Below, in pieces: positions 1 through 7,489 of a DNA stretch of 64,000 nucleotides. The notes under the pieces are model-generated. The model had not been told where the DNA came from. It saw nothing but the letters and a program-made list of their open reading frames with translations, and did no database searches. Both the position numbers and the translations under genes were made by a program. Source of the stretch: Bacillota bacterium. Its GTDB lineage: Bacteria; Bacillota; Clostridia; Lachnospirales; Lachnospiraceae. How positions within the stretch are numbered: the stretch's first letter is position 1; each line of letters begins with the position of its first letter. The stretch is taken from positions 1 through 64,000 of the forward strand of contig JAEZUM010000082.1 in assembly GCA_023421075.1 (NCBI GenBank), given 5' to 3'.

Positions 1-42
1 AAATAATGATAACCGGTTAATATATCAAGATGGAGGTTAAAA

Positions 43-1785
43 ATGGAAACGGTAAATATTAAAATAAATGGCATGCCAGTTCAAGCACCCAAGGGCGCTA
101 CCATATTAGAAGCGGCAAAGCTTGCCTATATTGATATCCCTACCCTTTGTTACTTGAAGGATATCAACGAGATTGGTGCTTGTCGTATCTGTGTCGTAGA
201 AGTGAAAGGTGCAAGAAGCCTTGTTGCTTCCTGTATGTATCCGATTTCAGAAGGCATGGAAATTACCACAAATTCTCCTAAGGTACTTGACTCACGTAAG
301 AAGACCTTAGAGCTGATCTTATCCGACCATGACAGAAAATGTCTTTCCTGCGTACGTAGCGGTGACTGCGAGCTTCAGAAGCTTTGCACTGATTTAAACG
401 TAAAGGAAGAATATTTATATGATGGCGAGCGTACTCGTTATGCGTTAGATGACTCTTCCGCGCACATGGTACGTGATAACAATAAATGTATCCTCTGCAG
501 ACGCTGCTCCGCAGTATGTGATACCATTCAGGGTATCGGTGTTATCGGTGCTAACGAGCGTGGCTTTGATACCAATATCTCTTGTGCTTTCGATATGGGC
601 TTAGGAGAGACCAGCTGTGTATCCTGTGGTCAGTGTATCGCTGTTTGCCCTACCGGTGCACTCCTTGAGAAGGATTATACCGACGAGGTATTCGCTGCAC
701 TTGCAGATCCTGAGAAATATGTAGTTGTACAGACCGCTCCCAGCGTTCGTGCTGCTCTCGGCGAGGCTTTTGGTCTTCCGATCGGTACTAATGTAGAGGG
801 TAAAATGGTTGCAGCACTTCGCCGTTTAGGCTTTGCTAAGGTATTTGATACCGACTTTGCTGCCGACCTTACAATTATGGAAGAAGCAAATGAACTTATC
901 GGCAGAATTCAGAACGGAGGCAAATTGCCATTGATCACATCCTGTTCTCCGGGTTGGGTTAAGTTCTGTGAGCATTACTATCCCGATATGCTTGATAATG
1001 TATCCAGCTGTAAATCACCTCAGCAGATGTTCGGTGCTATCTTAAAGACCTACTATGCTGAGAAAAACAATATTGATCCGAATAAGATTGTCAGTGTCAG
1101 CGTAATGCCTTGTACCGCTAAGAAATTCGAGATCGGCAGAGAAGATCAGAGTGCAGCAGGTGTTCCCGACGTAGATATCTCAATTACTACTCGTGAACTC
1201 GCAAGAATGATCGAGCGCGTAGGTCTTAACTTCTTATCCTTACCGGATGAGCAGTTTGATGATCCGCTTGGCAGATCTACCGGTGCTTCCGTTATCTTCG
1301 GTGCTACCGGTGGTGTTATGGAAGCAGCACTTAGAACAGCGGTTGAGACTATAACTGGATCCGAGCTTGCTAGCCCTGATTTCAAGGAGGTTCGTGGAAC
1401 CAAGGGAATTAAAGAGGCTACTTATGAAGCAGCAGGCTTAAAGGTTAACGTTGCTGTTGCTTCCGGTCTTGCTAATGCAAGAAAGCTTCTTGATGATGTA
1501 AAATCAGGTAAGGCAGATTATCACTTCATCGAGATCATGGGATGCCCCGGCGGTTGTGTAAACGGTGGCGGACAGCCTCAGCAACCCGGTACGGTTCGTA
1601 ACTTCACTGATATCAGAGCACTCCGTGCGAAGGCTCTCTATGACCAGGATGCGACCATGGCAGTTAGAAAGTCTCATGAAAATGAAGCAATCAAGACACT
1701 TTATGCTGATTATCTTGAGAAGCCAGGCAGCCATAAGGCTCATCACATTCTTCATACCACATATGTAAAGAGAAGCATCAATTAA
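43..1785 (+). CDS. hydA: [FeFe]-hydrogenase, multi-cluster catalytic subunit
   Basis: Catalytic subunit of a cytosolic iron hydrogenase that reduces protons with electrons from ferredoxin and/or NADH during fermentation. Domains in order: an N-terminal 2Fe-2S ferredoxin fold (residues 1-80, Cys in CYLKD, GACRIC and ASC), the His-Cys 4Fe-4S site (HDRKCLSC then CELQKLC, about 95-115), a two-cluster ferredoxin domain (NKCILCRRC and SCVSCGQCIAVCP, about 147-210), and the H-cluster domain with signatures TSCSPGW (about 299-306), MPCTAKK (about 355) and MGCPGGCVNGGGQP (about 500). All H-cluster cysteines are present and the 580-residue length is normal for the monomeric core of bifurcating or NADH-linked enzymes. 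GGAGG lies 7 nt before the ATG. The gene begins only 42 bases from the window edge, so NuoE/NuoF-like partner genes may lie upstream, unseen. It ends at a strong terminator. Confidence 0.95.
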   Translation: METVNIKINGMPVQAPKGATILEAAKLAYIDIPTLCYLKDINEIGACRICVVEVKGARSLVASCMYPISEGMEITTNSPKVLDSRKKTLELILSDHDRKCLSCVRSGDCELQKLCTDLNVKEEYLYDGERTRYALDDSSAHMVRDNNKCILCRRCSAVCDTIQGIGVIGANERGFDTNISCAFDMGLGETSCVSCGQCIAVCPTGALLEKDYTDEVFAALADPEKYVVVQTAPSVRAALGEAFGLPIGTNVEGKMVAALRRLGFAKVFDTDFAADLTIMEEANELIGRIQNGGKLPLITSCSPGWVKFCEHYYPDMLDNVSSCKSPQQMFGAILKTYYAEKNNIDPNKIVSVSVMPCTAKKFEIGREDQSAAGVPDVDISITTRELARMIERVGLNFLSLPDEQFDDPLGRSTGASVIFGATGGVMEAALRTAVETITGSELASPDFKEVRGTKGIKEATYEAAGLKVNVAVASGLANARKLLDDVKSGKADYHFIEIMGCPGGCVNGGGQPQQPGTVRNFTDIRALRAKALYDQDATMAVRKSHENEAIKTLYADYLEKPGSHKAHHILHTTYVKRSIN

Positions 1786-1805
1786 TTTCATAAAAAGTAC
1801 ATGAT

Positions 1806-1851
1806 AAAAGGTGTTTGTTCCGGAGAAATCCATGGAGCAAACACCTTTTTT
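1806..1851 (+). terminator. Rho-independent terminator of hydA
   Basis: A 12-bp stem (GGTGTTTGTTCC at 1810-1821 against GGAGCAAACACC at 1834-1845) is followed by a run of T. Confidence 0.9.
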
Positions 1852-1954
1852 GACTCAGGGCTATACATCATGAAAACAGGTGAGAACCATTGCATTCGTT
1901 AATCCGGTGCATCCATTTATTTACTAACGCCCTTGGTATTTTCTGCCTCACTTA

Positions 1955-1983
1955 TTGACAAAAAACAACTACAATCATATACT
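1955..1983 (+). promoter_or_regulatory. Consensus sigma-A promoter
   Basis: TTGACA (1955-1960), a 17-nt spacer, then TATACT (1978-1983). It sits about 90 bases before the start chosen for the next small gene, and therefore makes that gene a separate transcription unit. Confidence 0.75.
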
Positions 1984-2072
1984 TAAGTTAGAAACAGAGT
2001 TACCGAATAGACATGGCATATCAGTTAAAGCTTGCTATCATAAGCAGGCATCATCAGGAAGGAGCGATGTAT

Positions 2073-2456
2073 ATGGCAACAAAAAAGCTAGATAACCCAT
2101 TACTGCTACTTGATAATAGTAATATGAATACCTTATTTAACGAAGGGGAGTTCAAATGCACTAATATGACCTTTGAAGAGGCAAGAGAAATAATCGGTAT
2201 GTATACCCAAGAAGAGATCTTACTCTGCTTCTCACACCCGGATACCTATGATATCATCTTTAATTATATCGGAATTCCGAAGAGGGACTATGCATCTAAG
2301 ACCATAAGAAATATGCGTGTGAATCAAGATGGTATCATATTCAAGCTCTATGTAACTCCTTCCGAGACACAGCCCATCATCCATGTCGATGGTGTCGAAG
2401 CGAAGAAAATCCAAAATATCTATGTATATTGTGTTCACGTCACCAGAGTGAAATAA
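2073..2456 (+). CDS. Small DUF1874/YddF-like protein of unknown function
   Basis: A 127-residue cytosolic protein. I chose the ATG at 2073 because AAGGAG (2059-2064) lies 8 nt before it; an upstream in-frame ATG at 2013 has no ribosome site. The order of motifs recalls the DUF1874 family (Bacillus YddF, archaeal virus B116): an early EGEFKC strand, TFEEAREII helix, a SHPD turn where the family has a conserved His, then IIFNYIGIP, a GIIFKLYV strand and a basic C-terminus. That assignment rests on pattern memory and is tentative. No function is known for the bacterial members. It has its own promoter and terminator and no operon partner. Confidence 0.7.
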   Translation: MATKKLDNPLLLLDNSNMNTLFNEGEFKCTNMTFEEAREIIGMYTQEEILLCFSHPDTYDIIFNYIGIPKRDYASKTIRNMRVNQDGIIFKLYVTPSETQPIIHVDGVEAKKIQNIYVYCVHVTRVK

Positions 2457-2463
2457 ATCTTTC

Positions 2464-2503
2464 CAACACCTAACTGTCCTATCGACTGTTAGGTGTTTTT
2501 CTT
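2464..2503 (+). terminator. Rho-independent terminator
   Basis: AACACCTAAC (2465-2474) pairs with GTTAGGTGTT (2488-2497), followed by TTTCTTTTTCC. It closes the DUF1874-like gene. Confidence 0.88.
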
Positions 2504-2646
2504 TTTCCTTCCATAGATTCTATCTTCAAAAAAATTCTCTTATTTGATATTTTTTTATCATCTACCCTAATATTTTTGAGATTTATGTCGAAATAGTATA
2601 TCATAGATCATGATAATGTTTCCTATTATTCCCCAAGTATAAATTT

Positions 2647-2664
2647 GGTTAAATAATTTTAACC
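2647..2664. promoter_or_regulatory. Perfect dyad upstream of the chemoreceptor
   Basis: GGTTAAA-TAAT-TTTAACC is a 7-4-7 perfect inverted repeat 43 bases before the chemoreceptor ATG. It could be an operator, but no regulator is identified. Confidence 0.35.
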
Positions 2665-2706
2665 GTCAGGTAAACATTGTATTAATATGGAAAGGATAGT
2701 TAAATA

Positions 2707-4401
2707 ATGAAAATCAAATGGAAAATCGTATTAGCTCTCGACATCTTATTAGTAACAATTATCGTTTTATCTACTTTTGCTACAAAAAATCAAGTTACTC
2801 ATTTAGTAACGGATAAGACCTCTGTTGAATTAACAAATTATTCCTCCCTTGGGCTCTCACTGTTGAATACCCATTATCCCGGTGATTGGAGATTGGAGGG
2901 AGATCAATTATATAAGGGCGATACTTTGCTAAACGAAAATTATGATGTTGTGGATGACATCACAGAGCGAACCGGAATACTTGCAACCATCTTTGCAATG
3001 GATACCAGGATAGCCACAACCGTGAAAAATGACAAGAATGAACGACAGATTAATACGCAGGCATCGGAAGCAGTAATCGAAGCTGTACTCAAGAACGGGA
3101 AAGAATATCACGGTACCGCAACGGTGGCCGGTAAAAGCGCAGACACCTATTATATTCCGATTAAGGATCAAAGCGGAGCCATTGTAGGAATGTGGTTTGT
3201 AGGAATTTATAACGATGTTATCAAACAGGAAATCTCAAATGTTATGGTATCCATATCCACTATTCTTGGTATTTTTGCATTACTTGGAACGGTAGTGAGC
3301 TATTTTCTGGGTGCGTATCTCTCAAAAGCCTATATCTCTCTCAAGAAGTATCTGGAACAATTAGAAAACGGAGATTTCCATATGCAATTCTTAGAGAGTA
3401 GCCTCAATAGAAAGGATGAGATCGGCGACATCTTCCGCTCCTTTGATCATATGCAGGTTAAGGTTCGATCTATTATCACTGCTATAAAAGAGGAAACAAA
3501 TCAAATCGCTATCTCCTCCAGTATTCTGGCTGAGGGAGCTAACATGGTATACCGGGATGTAGAAGATATTTCAGCCACCACAGAACAACTCTCAGCAGGC
3601 ATGGAGGAAACAGCCGCTTCCACCGAAGAGATGAATGCCACCTCTGTAAACATTGAGGAAGAGATCCTTCGAGTGAACGATAAAGCAACAAATGGTCAGA
3701 TGATCGCATCCGAGATCAAGGGAAGAGCAGAGGCATTAAAGCATACTGCTACCAACTCTCAAAGAACCGCGATTGAGATCTATGAAAACGCAAATAAGCA
3801 GCTTCGAGGATCCATGGAAAAAGCCTCGGCAATCGATGAAATTCGAACCTTGTCCAAGACAATACTCGACATTACCGCTCAGACAAATCTACTGGCTCTC
3901 AATGCCTCCATTGAATCAGCTCGTGCCGGTGAGGCAGGTAGAGGCTTTGCTGTTGTAGCAAGCGAAATCAGTACACTGGCTCAAAACTCAAAGAAAGCCG
4001 TATCTCAGATTGATACCATTTCCGGTGATATCGCACGGGCAGTAGAAGCAATCGTAAAGGATGCCCAGCTGCTACTGGATTTTGTAGATTCAAAGGTAAT
4101 TAAGGATTATGAAGTACTTGTAAAGACCAGTGAACAATATGACACAGACGCAGATACGATAGAACGTATGGTTACCGAAATAAAGACCTCTGCGAATCAG
4201 TTAAACGAATCCATTGCCTATATCCGTAAAGCGGTGGAGGAGGTATCCATTGCAACGGAGGAAGGCTCCAGAGGCTCGTCTGACATCGCGGAGAAATCAA
4301 CCTCTATCTTCCACAAGACCAATGAAGTACTGGAACAGGCGAACTCCAACAAAAAGATTGCTGAAAATCTAAGCGAGCAGGTTCAATTCTTCCAGGTATA
4401 G
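2707..4401 (+). CDS. Methyl-accepting chemotaxis protein with Cache sensor
   Basis: Transmembrane chemoreceptor that signals to CheA/CheW. Residues 7-26 form the first membrane segment, about 30-175 an extracytoplasmic single-Cache-like sensor (it contains IKDQSGAIVGMWFVGI, the usual end of this fold), and about 178-203 the second membrane segment. HAMP follows (204-258). The cytoplasmic signalling coiled coil runs to residue 564, with its conserved hairpin tip around 383-425 (TAQTNLLALNASIESARAGE). A second possible methylation helix lies near residues 298-310 (AGMEETAASTEEM). The ligand cannot be read from sequence. AAAGGA precedes the ATG by about 10 nt. No che genes are in the window, so it works with a distant chemotaxis operon. 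Confidence 0.93.
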   Translation: MKIKWKIVLALDILLVTIIVLSTFATKNQVTHLVTDKTSVELTNYSSLGLSLLNTHYPGDWRLEGDQLYKGDTLLNENYDVVDDITERTGILATIFAMDTRIATTVKNDKNERQINTQASEAVIEAVLKNGKEYHGTATVAGKSADTYYIPIKDQSGAIVGMWFVGIYNDVIKQEISNVMVSISTILGIFALLGTVVSYFLGAYLSKAYISLKKYLEQLENGDFHMQFLESSLNRKDEIGDIFRSFDHMQVKVRSIITAIKEETNQIAISSSILAEGANMVYRDVEDISATTEQLSAGMEETAASTEEMNATSVNIEEEILRVNDKATNGQMIASEIKGRAEALKHTATNSQRTAIEIYENANKQLRGSMEKASAIDEIRTLSKTILDITAQTNLLALNASIESARAGEAGRGFAVVASEISTLAQNSKKAVSQIDTISGDIARAVEAIVKDAQLLLDFVDSKVIKDYEVLVKTSEQYDTDADTIERMVTEIKTSANQLNESIAYIRKAVEEVSIATEEGSRGSSDIAEKSTSIFHKTNEVLEQANSNKKIAENLSEQVQFFQV

Positions 4402-4419
4402 CTGCACACAATACAACAG

Positions 4420-4633
4420 GGAGCTGTTGCAAAAGGTATGGTATATATGAAGGAAAGAACAACAAGCATCCCTCACACACAGGTTGCCTGACATCTTATT
4501 GTTTTGTATGCCACTATCAAACATAAATGTTTGCTTTTGTCATACAAAATCAACAATCTGTCTGTCAAACAGTGTATTATGGGATGCATGTTATCCTTTC
4601 CTTCAGCATGAACTTACGTTTTGCAACAGCTCC
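4420..4633. repeat. 214-bp imperfect palindrome, MITE-like
   Basis: The ends are perfect 15-bp inverted repeats, GGAGCTGTTGCAAAA (4420-4434) and TTTTGCAACAGCTCC (4619-4633). Homology between the arms continues inward: ATGAAGGAAAG on the left matches CTTTCCTTCA on the right, GCATCCC matches GGGATGC, and TTTTGTATG matches CATACAAAA around the centre. The terminal sequence resembles ends of some IS families with a CTGTTGCAAA core, so it may be a non-autonomous element. It lies between the convergent chemoreceptor and pdxA genes, has no ORF, and no clear target duplication is visible. Confidence 0.7.
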
Positions 4634-4646
4634 TTTTAGATCAGTT

Positions 4647-5669
4647 CTATTTCGTGAAACTTGCGGAATATTTCGCTCCAAGGAGGATTGCTTCTACCAT
4701 ACTTATTTCACTTGCAATCCCTTTCCCGGCGATGTCCAAGGCCGTTCCGTGATCTACAGAGGTTCGAAGGATGGGCATACCTCCGGTAATCGCTATGGTT
4801 CTCTCAAAGTCCAAGGTCTTGGTTGCAATATGCCCCTGATCATGATACAGAGATAATACGCTGTTGAAACGTCCCTGTAATGCCAGATGGAATACGGAAT
4901 CTGCTCCGATTGGTCCGGTGACGTCATAACCTTCTGCCTTTAACTCTTCCACTGCCGGTGATACATGGTCTACTTCTTCATTCCCGAACAGTCCATGCTC
5001 CCCACTGTGCGGGTTGAGTCCGGCGATGGCCATCGTGCCCTCGGTTACCCCCAGCTTTGCCAAGACCTCTTTACAACGCTTTACATAATCCTTTATCCTG
5101 TCTTTGGTAACCAGATCACATGCCTTACGTAGGGAAACATGTCTGGTAAGGAAAAACACTCTCATTCCATGTACCTCAAACATAGTCAACGGATCCTTTG
5201 TACCTGTTAATTCACCGAATATTTCAGTATGCCCGATAAAATTTACATTCCCTGCCTTTAAAGATTCCTTGTTAATCGGTGTTGTAGAAACCGCTGCCAC
5301 CTCTTTGTGGTTGGCCATTTCGATGCTCTTTGCAATGTATTCGTAAGCTGCTTTCCCGCACATACCGCTCACCTGGCCAATCTTAAATTCACCCATATCT
5401 ACATTATCAAGATCAATAAGATTAAGGATTCCTTCTGAATATTCTCCCTCCTCTGCCTTCTGTATCACCTTGATATTTAAATTAACACCGGTGAATCGTA
5501 TGGCATCCTCCAACACCTTACGATCGCCGATTACGACACATTCTGCAACCTTCTGCACCTCTTTATTCACCAATGCCTTCACTACAATCTCGGGCCCGAT
5601 TCCTGCCGGATCACCCATGGGTATCGCTATTTTTGGTTTCAAATAATCATCTCCAATCTTAAGAACCAT
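4647..5669 (-). CDS. pdxA: 4-hydroxythreonine-4-phosphate dehydrogenase family protein (PdxA/PdxA2)
   Basis: NAD-dependent metal-binding dehydrogenase. Classical PdxA oxidises 4-phosphohydroxy-L-threonine for pyridoxal phosphate synthesis; the PdxA2 branch acts on D-threonate or D-erythronate phosphates. Seen here are the N-terminal GDPAGIGPEI motif (about 18-27), the metal ligand context GHTE, NPHSGE, and YHDQGHIATK, plus the C-terminal SVDHGTALDIAGKG. The length of 340 is normal. With no pdxJ or other B6 genes nearby I cannot separate PdxA from PdxA2. The ATG at 5669 gives an N-terminal extension; a TTG at 5642, 8 nt after a GGAG, would begin KPKIAIPMGDP, closer to the family's usual start. 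Confidence 0.9.
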   Translation of the reverse strand: MVLKIGDDYLKPKIAIPMGDPAGIGPEIVVKALVNKEVQKVAECVVIGDRKVLEDAIRFTGVNLNIKVIQKAEEGEYSEGILNLIDLDNVDMGEFKIGQVSGMCGKAAYEYIAKSIEMANHKEVAAVSTTPINKESLKAGNVNFIGHTEIFGELTGTKDPLTMFEVHGMRVFFLTRHVSLRKACDLVTKDRIKDYVKRCKEVLAKLGVTEGTMAIAGLNPHSGEHGLFGNEEVDHVSPAVEELKAEGYDVTGPIGADSVFHLALQGRFNSVLSLYHDQGHIATKTLDFERTIAITGGMPILRTSVDHGTALDIAGKGIASEISMVEAILLGAKYSASFTK

Positions 5670-5710
5670 ATCCTGTTTTCCTATCAGTATCTGTTGAGCA
5701 ATTGTTTATT

Positions 5711-5735
5711 CTTGATTGACAATCTATAAATCAAG
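5711..5735. promoter_or_regulatory. Dyad upstream of pdxA, possible operator
   Basis: CTTGATT (5711-5717) and AATCAAG (5729-5735) form a 7-11-7 inverted repeat about 45 bases before pdxA, within the likely promoter zone. Its regulator is unknown. Confidence 0.35.
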
Positions 5736-6249
5736 TATATGTTTCCTTCGCTGTTCGATAACGTCGCTTTTCTTCCAGTCGCTATTATGGTTGCGATCTT
5801 CTTCTATTATGTTAAGATAATAGATCATTCTCGAGCACGCGTCAACAAATTCTGAATTTTGTTCGTAATCATTTAGAACAAGCACAGGTATCCGCACTGC
5901 TTATGTCCTAATTGCATATAAAATATGCTGATAAAAGAAATACGCCCTGTGGGAGCAGGGCGTATCTCAATGCTGGGAACAATATATAAGGGGAAGTATA
6001 TATAAATGAGGGGTTTATATATACTGTAGATGTAAGCACTTTTAATCTTTGTTATTATTATGTATCAATGTTTCTATCCTCATAATACAACAAAAGCGAT
6101 GAAGCAGTTGTAGCCTCAGCTACAATTATAGGAATTATTTGATATCTATTGTAATATCAGTTAAGCAATCCCTAACGAATTCCATATCTTTCGGACTTAA
6201 TCAAAATTGTCAATCATGTAGTCCTTAGAGATTCTAAAAGCATTCGGTT
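5736..6249. other. Long structured spacer between pdxA and rubrerythrin
   Basis: No convincing ORF is present. It holds a G+C hairpin read as a terminator (5941-5963), a perfect 12-bp inverted repeat with a 7-nt loop (AGTATATATAAA, 5995-6006, and TTTATATATACT, 6014-6025), and a 7-bp hairpin, TTGTAGC-CTCA-GCTACAA, near 6108-6125. An isolated TTGACA (minus strand, 6208-6213) precedes them. A non-coding RNA is possible but unproven. Confidence 0.5.
5936..5963 (-). terminator. Terminator downstream of rubrerythrin
   Basis: Read on the minus strand, TACGCCCTG-CTCCCA-CAGGGCGTA is followed by TTTCTTTT. It is the first good terminator after rubrerythrin, although about 285 bases beyond its stop. Confidence 0.7.
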
Positions 6250-6792
6250 TTAAGCAAAGTATCTTTTTAGTAATCCTTCGAATGCCTTGCCGTGTCTTGC
6301 TTCGTCCTTTGCCATCTCATGAACCGTGTCATGGATCGCATCTAAGTTAGCAGCCTTTGCGCGTACCGCAAGATCCTTCTTGCCCATACAAGCACCATTC
6401 TCTGCATCAACTCTCATCTGAAGATTCTTCTTAGTACTGTCAGTAACAACCTCTCCAAGAAGCTCGGCAAACTTTGCTGCGTGCTCTGCCTCTTCCCAAG
6501 CTGCCTTCTCATAATACATTCCGACTTCCGGATAGCCTTCTCTATGTGCTACTCTTGCCATCGCAAGATACATACCAACCTCAGTGCATTCTCCCATAAA
6601 ATTATCTCTAAGGTCCTTGATAATATCTTCGCTGACACCCTTAGCTACGCCAACAACGTGCTCATCAGCCCAGAACATTTCAGTGGATTTCTCAGTGAAT
6701 TTCTCCTTAGAGGCTTTACAAATAGGACATGCATCCGGTGCGCCATCTCCCTCGTGAACGTAACCGCATACTTGGCAAACAAACTTTTTCAT
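6250..6792 (-). CDS. Reverse rubrerythrin (NADH-linked peroxidase component)
   Basis: Cytosolic peroxide- and oxygen-scavenging non-haem iron protein. A rubredoxin domain comes first (Cys 6, 9, 22 and 25, in CQVCGY and CPIC), followed by the ferritin-like diiron domain from about residue 55 (ECTEVGMYLAMARVAHREG, then WEEAEHAAKF and KDEARHGKAF carrying Glu/His iron ligands). This swapped order defines the reverse rubrerythrins of clostridia, known from Clostridium acetobutylicum to be the main PerR-repressed, NAD(P)H-driven peroxidases. The length of 180 fits. AAAGGAG is 9 nt from the ATG. The promoter region holds an operator shared with perR, which is the next gene upstream. Confidence 0.94.
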   Translation of the reverse strand: MKKFVCQVCGYVHEGDGAPDACPICKASKEKFTEKSTEMFWADEHVVGVAKGVSEDIIKDLRDNFMGECTEVGMYLAMARVAHREGYPEVGMYYEKAAWEEAEHAAKFAELLGEVVTDSTKKNLQMRVDAENGACMGKKDLAVRAKAANLDAIHDTVHEMAKDEARHGKAFEGLLKRYFA

Positions 6793-6843
6793 TATGAAAA
6801 TCTCCTTTTACTGTTATATTATAGTATAATTTTGTGAAGTAGA

Positions 6844-6864
6844 TAACAATAATAGTAATTGTTA
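6844..6864. promoter_or_regulatory. PerR-type operator of rubrerythrin
   Basis: TAACAAT-AATAGTA-ATTGTTA is a 21-bp inverted repeat. Its core TAATAGTAATTGTTA (6850-6864) differs by one base from the site before perR (7437-7451), which makes a common regulator likely. Confidence 0.65.
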
Positions 6865-6943
6865 CTGATATAATTATGATACTACTTGATCAACAAATTG
6901 TCAATACCATTTTGGAATATTTTCTTATTCTTTCTGTTTCATG

Positions 6944-6996
6944 AATTAAGGGCTATGAGCGACTCTTTTACAAGCAGCTCCTAGCCCTTCTTAAAT
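6944..6996 (-). terminator. Probable terminator of perR
   Basis: AGGGCTATGAGC (6949-6960) pairs imperfectly with GCTCCTAGCCCT (6977-6988). The T run on the minus strand is weak. Confidence 0.5.
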
Positions 6997-7032
6997 CATT
7001 TCAATTATTGTATCGTCGGTGTCACCATACCA

Positions 7033-7416
7033 TTATTCTTTGCAATCCGGACATAATCCGTAGAAATAGGTTACGTGACCTTCCACCTTACCGTCAAAAC
7101 CAGCTCCGGCTATTTTAATGATGTGATCAATAGACTCCATTTCAATATCGATAACCTTACCACAGCCTTTGCACAGAAAATGATAATGGGGCTTCGGATT
7201 TCCATCAAAACGGTCGCTGCCATCCTGGCAGTTGATCTTTATAATTTCGCCTTGCTCGGCTAATAGATTCAGATTACGATATACGGTTCCTAGGCTGATA
7301 TTAGGATGCGTTGTCCTAATATTCATATAGACGGTGTCAGCGGTCGGATGTTCTTTTGTCTGAGCCAGGAATTCCTTGATGGCTTCCCGTTGTCTGCTGT
7401 ACTTATTTACTGTCAT
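7033..7416 (-). CDS. perR: PerR-type Fur-family peroxide-sensing repressor
   Basis: DNA-binding repressor that loses affinity when its regulatory iron is oxidised by peroxide. The winged helix occupies residues 1-80 (ISLGTVYRNLNLL is the recognition helix); the C-terminal dimer domain has both CxxC zinc pairs (CKGC and CPDC). The metal site matches PerR: HPTAD, RFDGNPKPHYH and GKVID correspond to His37, Asp85, His91, His93 and Asp104 of Bacillus subtilis PerR, by spacing. I start at the ATG at 7416, preceded by GGGAG; a longer in-frame ATG at 7461 would run through the promoter and operator. The reading is PerR rather than Fur or Zur with good but not complete certainty. Confidence 0.9.
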   Translation of the reverse strand: MTVNKYSRQREAIKEFLAQTKEHPTADTVYMNIRTTHPNISLGTVYRNLNLLAEQGEIIKINCQDGSDRFDGNPKPHYHFLCKGCGKVIDIEMESIDHIIKIAGAGFDGKVEGHVTYFYGLCPDCKE

Positions 7417-7436
7417 AATAAATACACTCCCATCAA

Positions 7437-7451
7437 TAATAGTAATTATTA
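7437..7451. promoter_or_regulatory. PerR-type 7-1-7 operator of perR
   Basis: TAATAGT-A-ATTATTA abuts the -10 box of the perR promoter and nearly matches the site before rubrerythrin. This suggests autorepression. Confidence 0.65.
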
Positions 7452-7479
7452 TTATAGACAAATTTTATCTGTTCGTCAA
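7451..7479 (-). promoter_or_regulatory. Consensus promoter of perR
   Basis: On the minus strand TTGACG (7474-7479), a 17-nt spacer and TATAAT (7451-7456). The operator overlaps the -10 box by one base. Confidence 0.85.
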
Positions 7480-7489
7480 GGAATTTTAC

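Noticed and set aside
1146..1403. Minus-strand ORF inside hydA
   Set aside because: Antisense to conserved H-cluster domain codons, low-complexity Ser/Ala composition, no ribosome site.
2590..2706. Sigma-28 (motility) promoter before the chemoreceptor
   Set aside because: TAAA stretches occur, but no GCCGATAA-like box at the right spacing.
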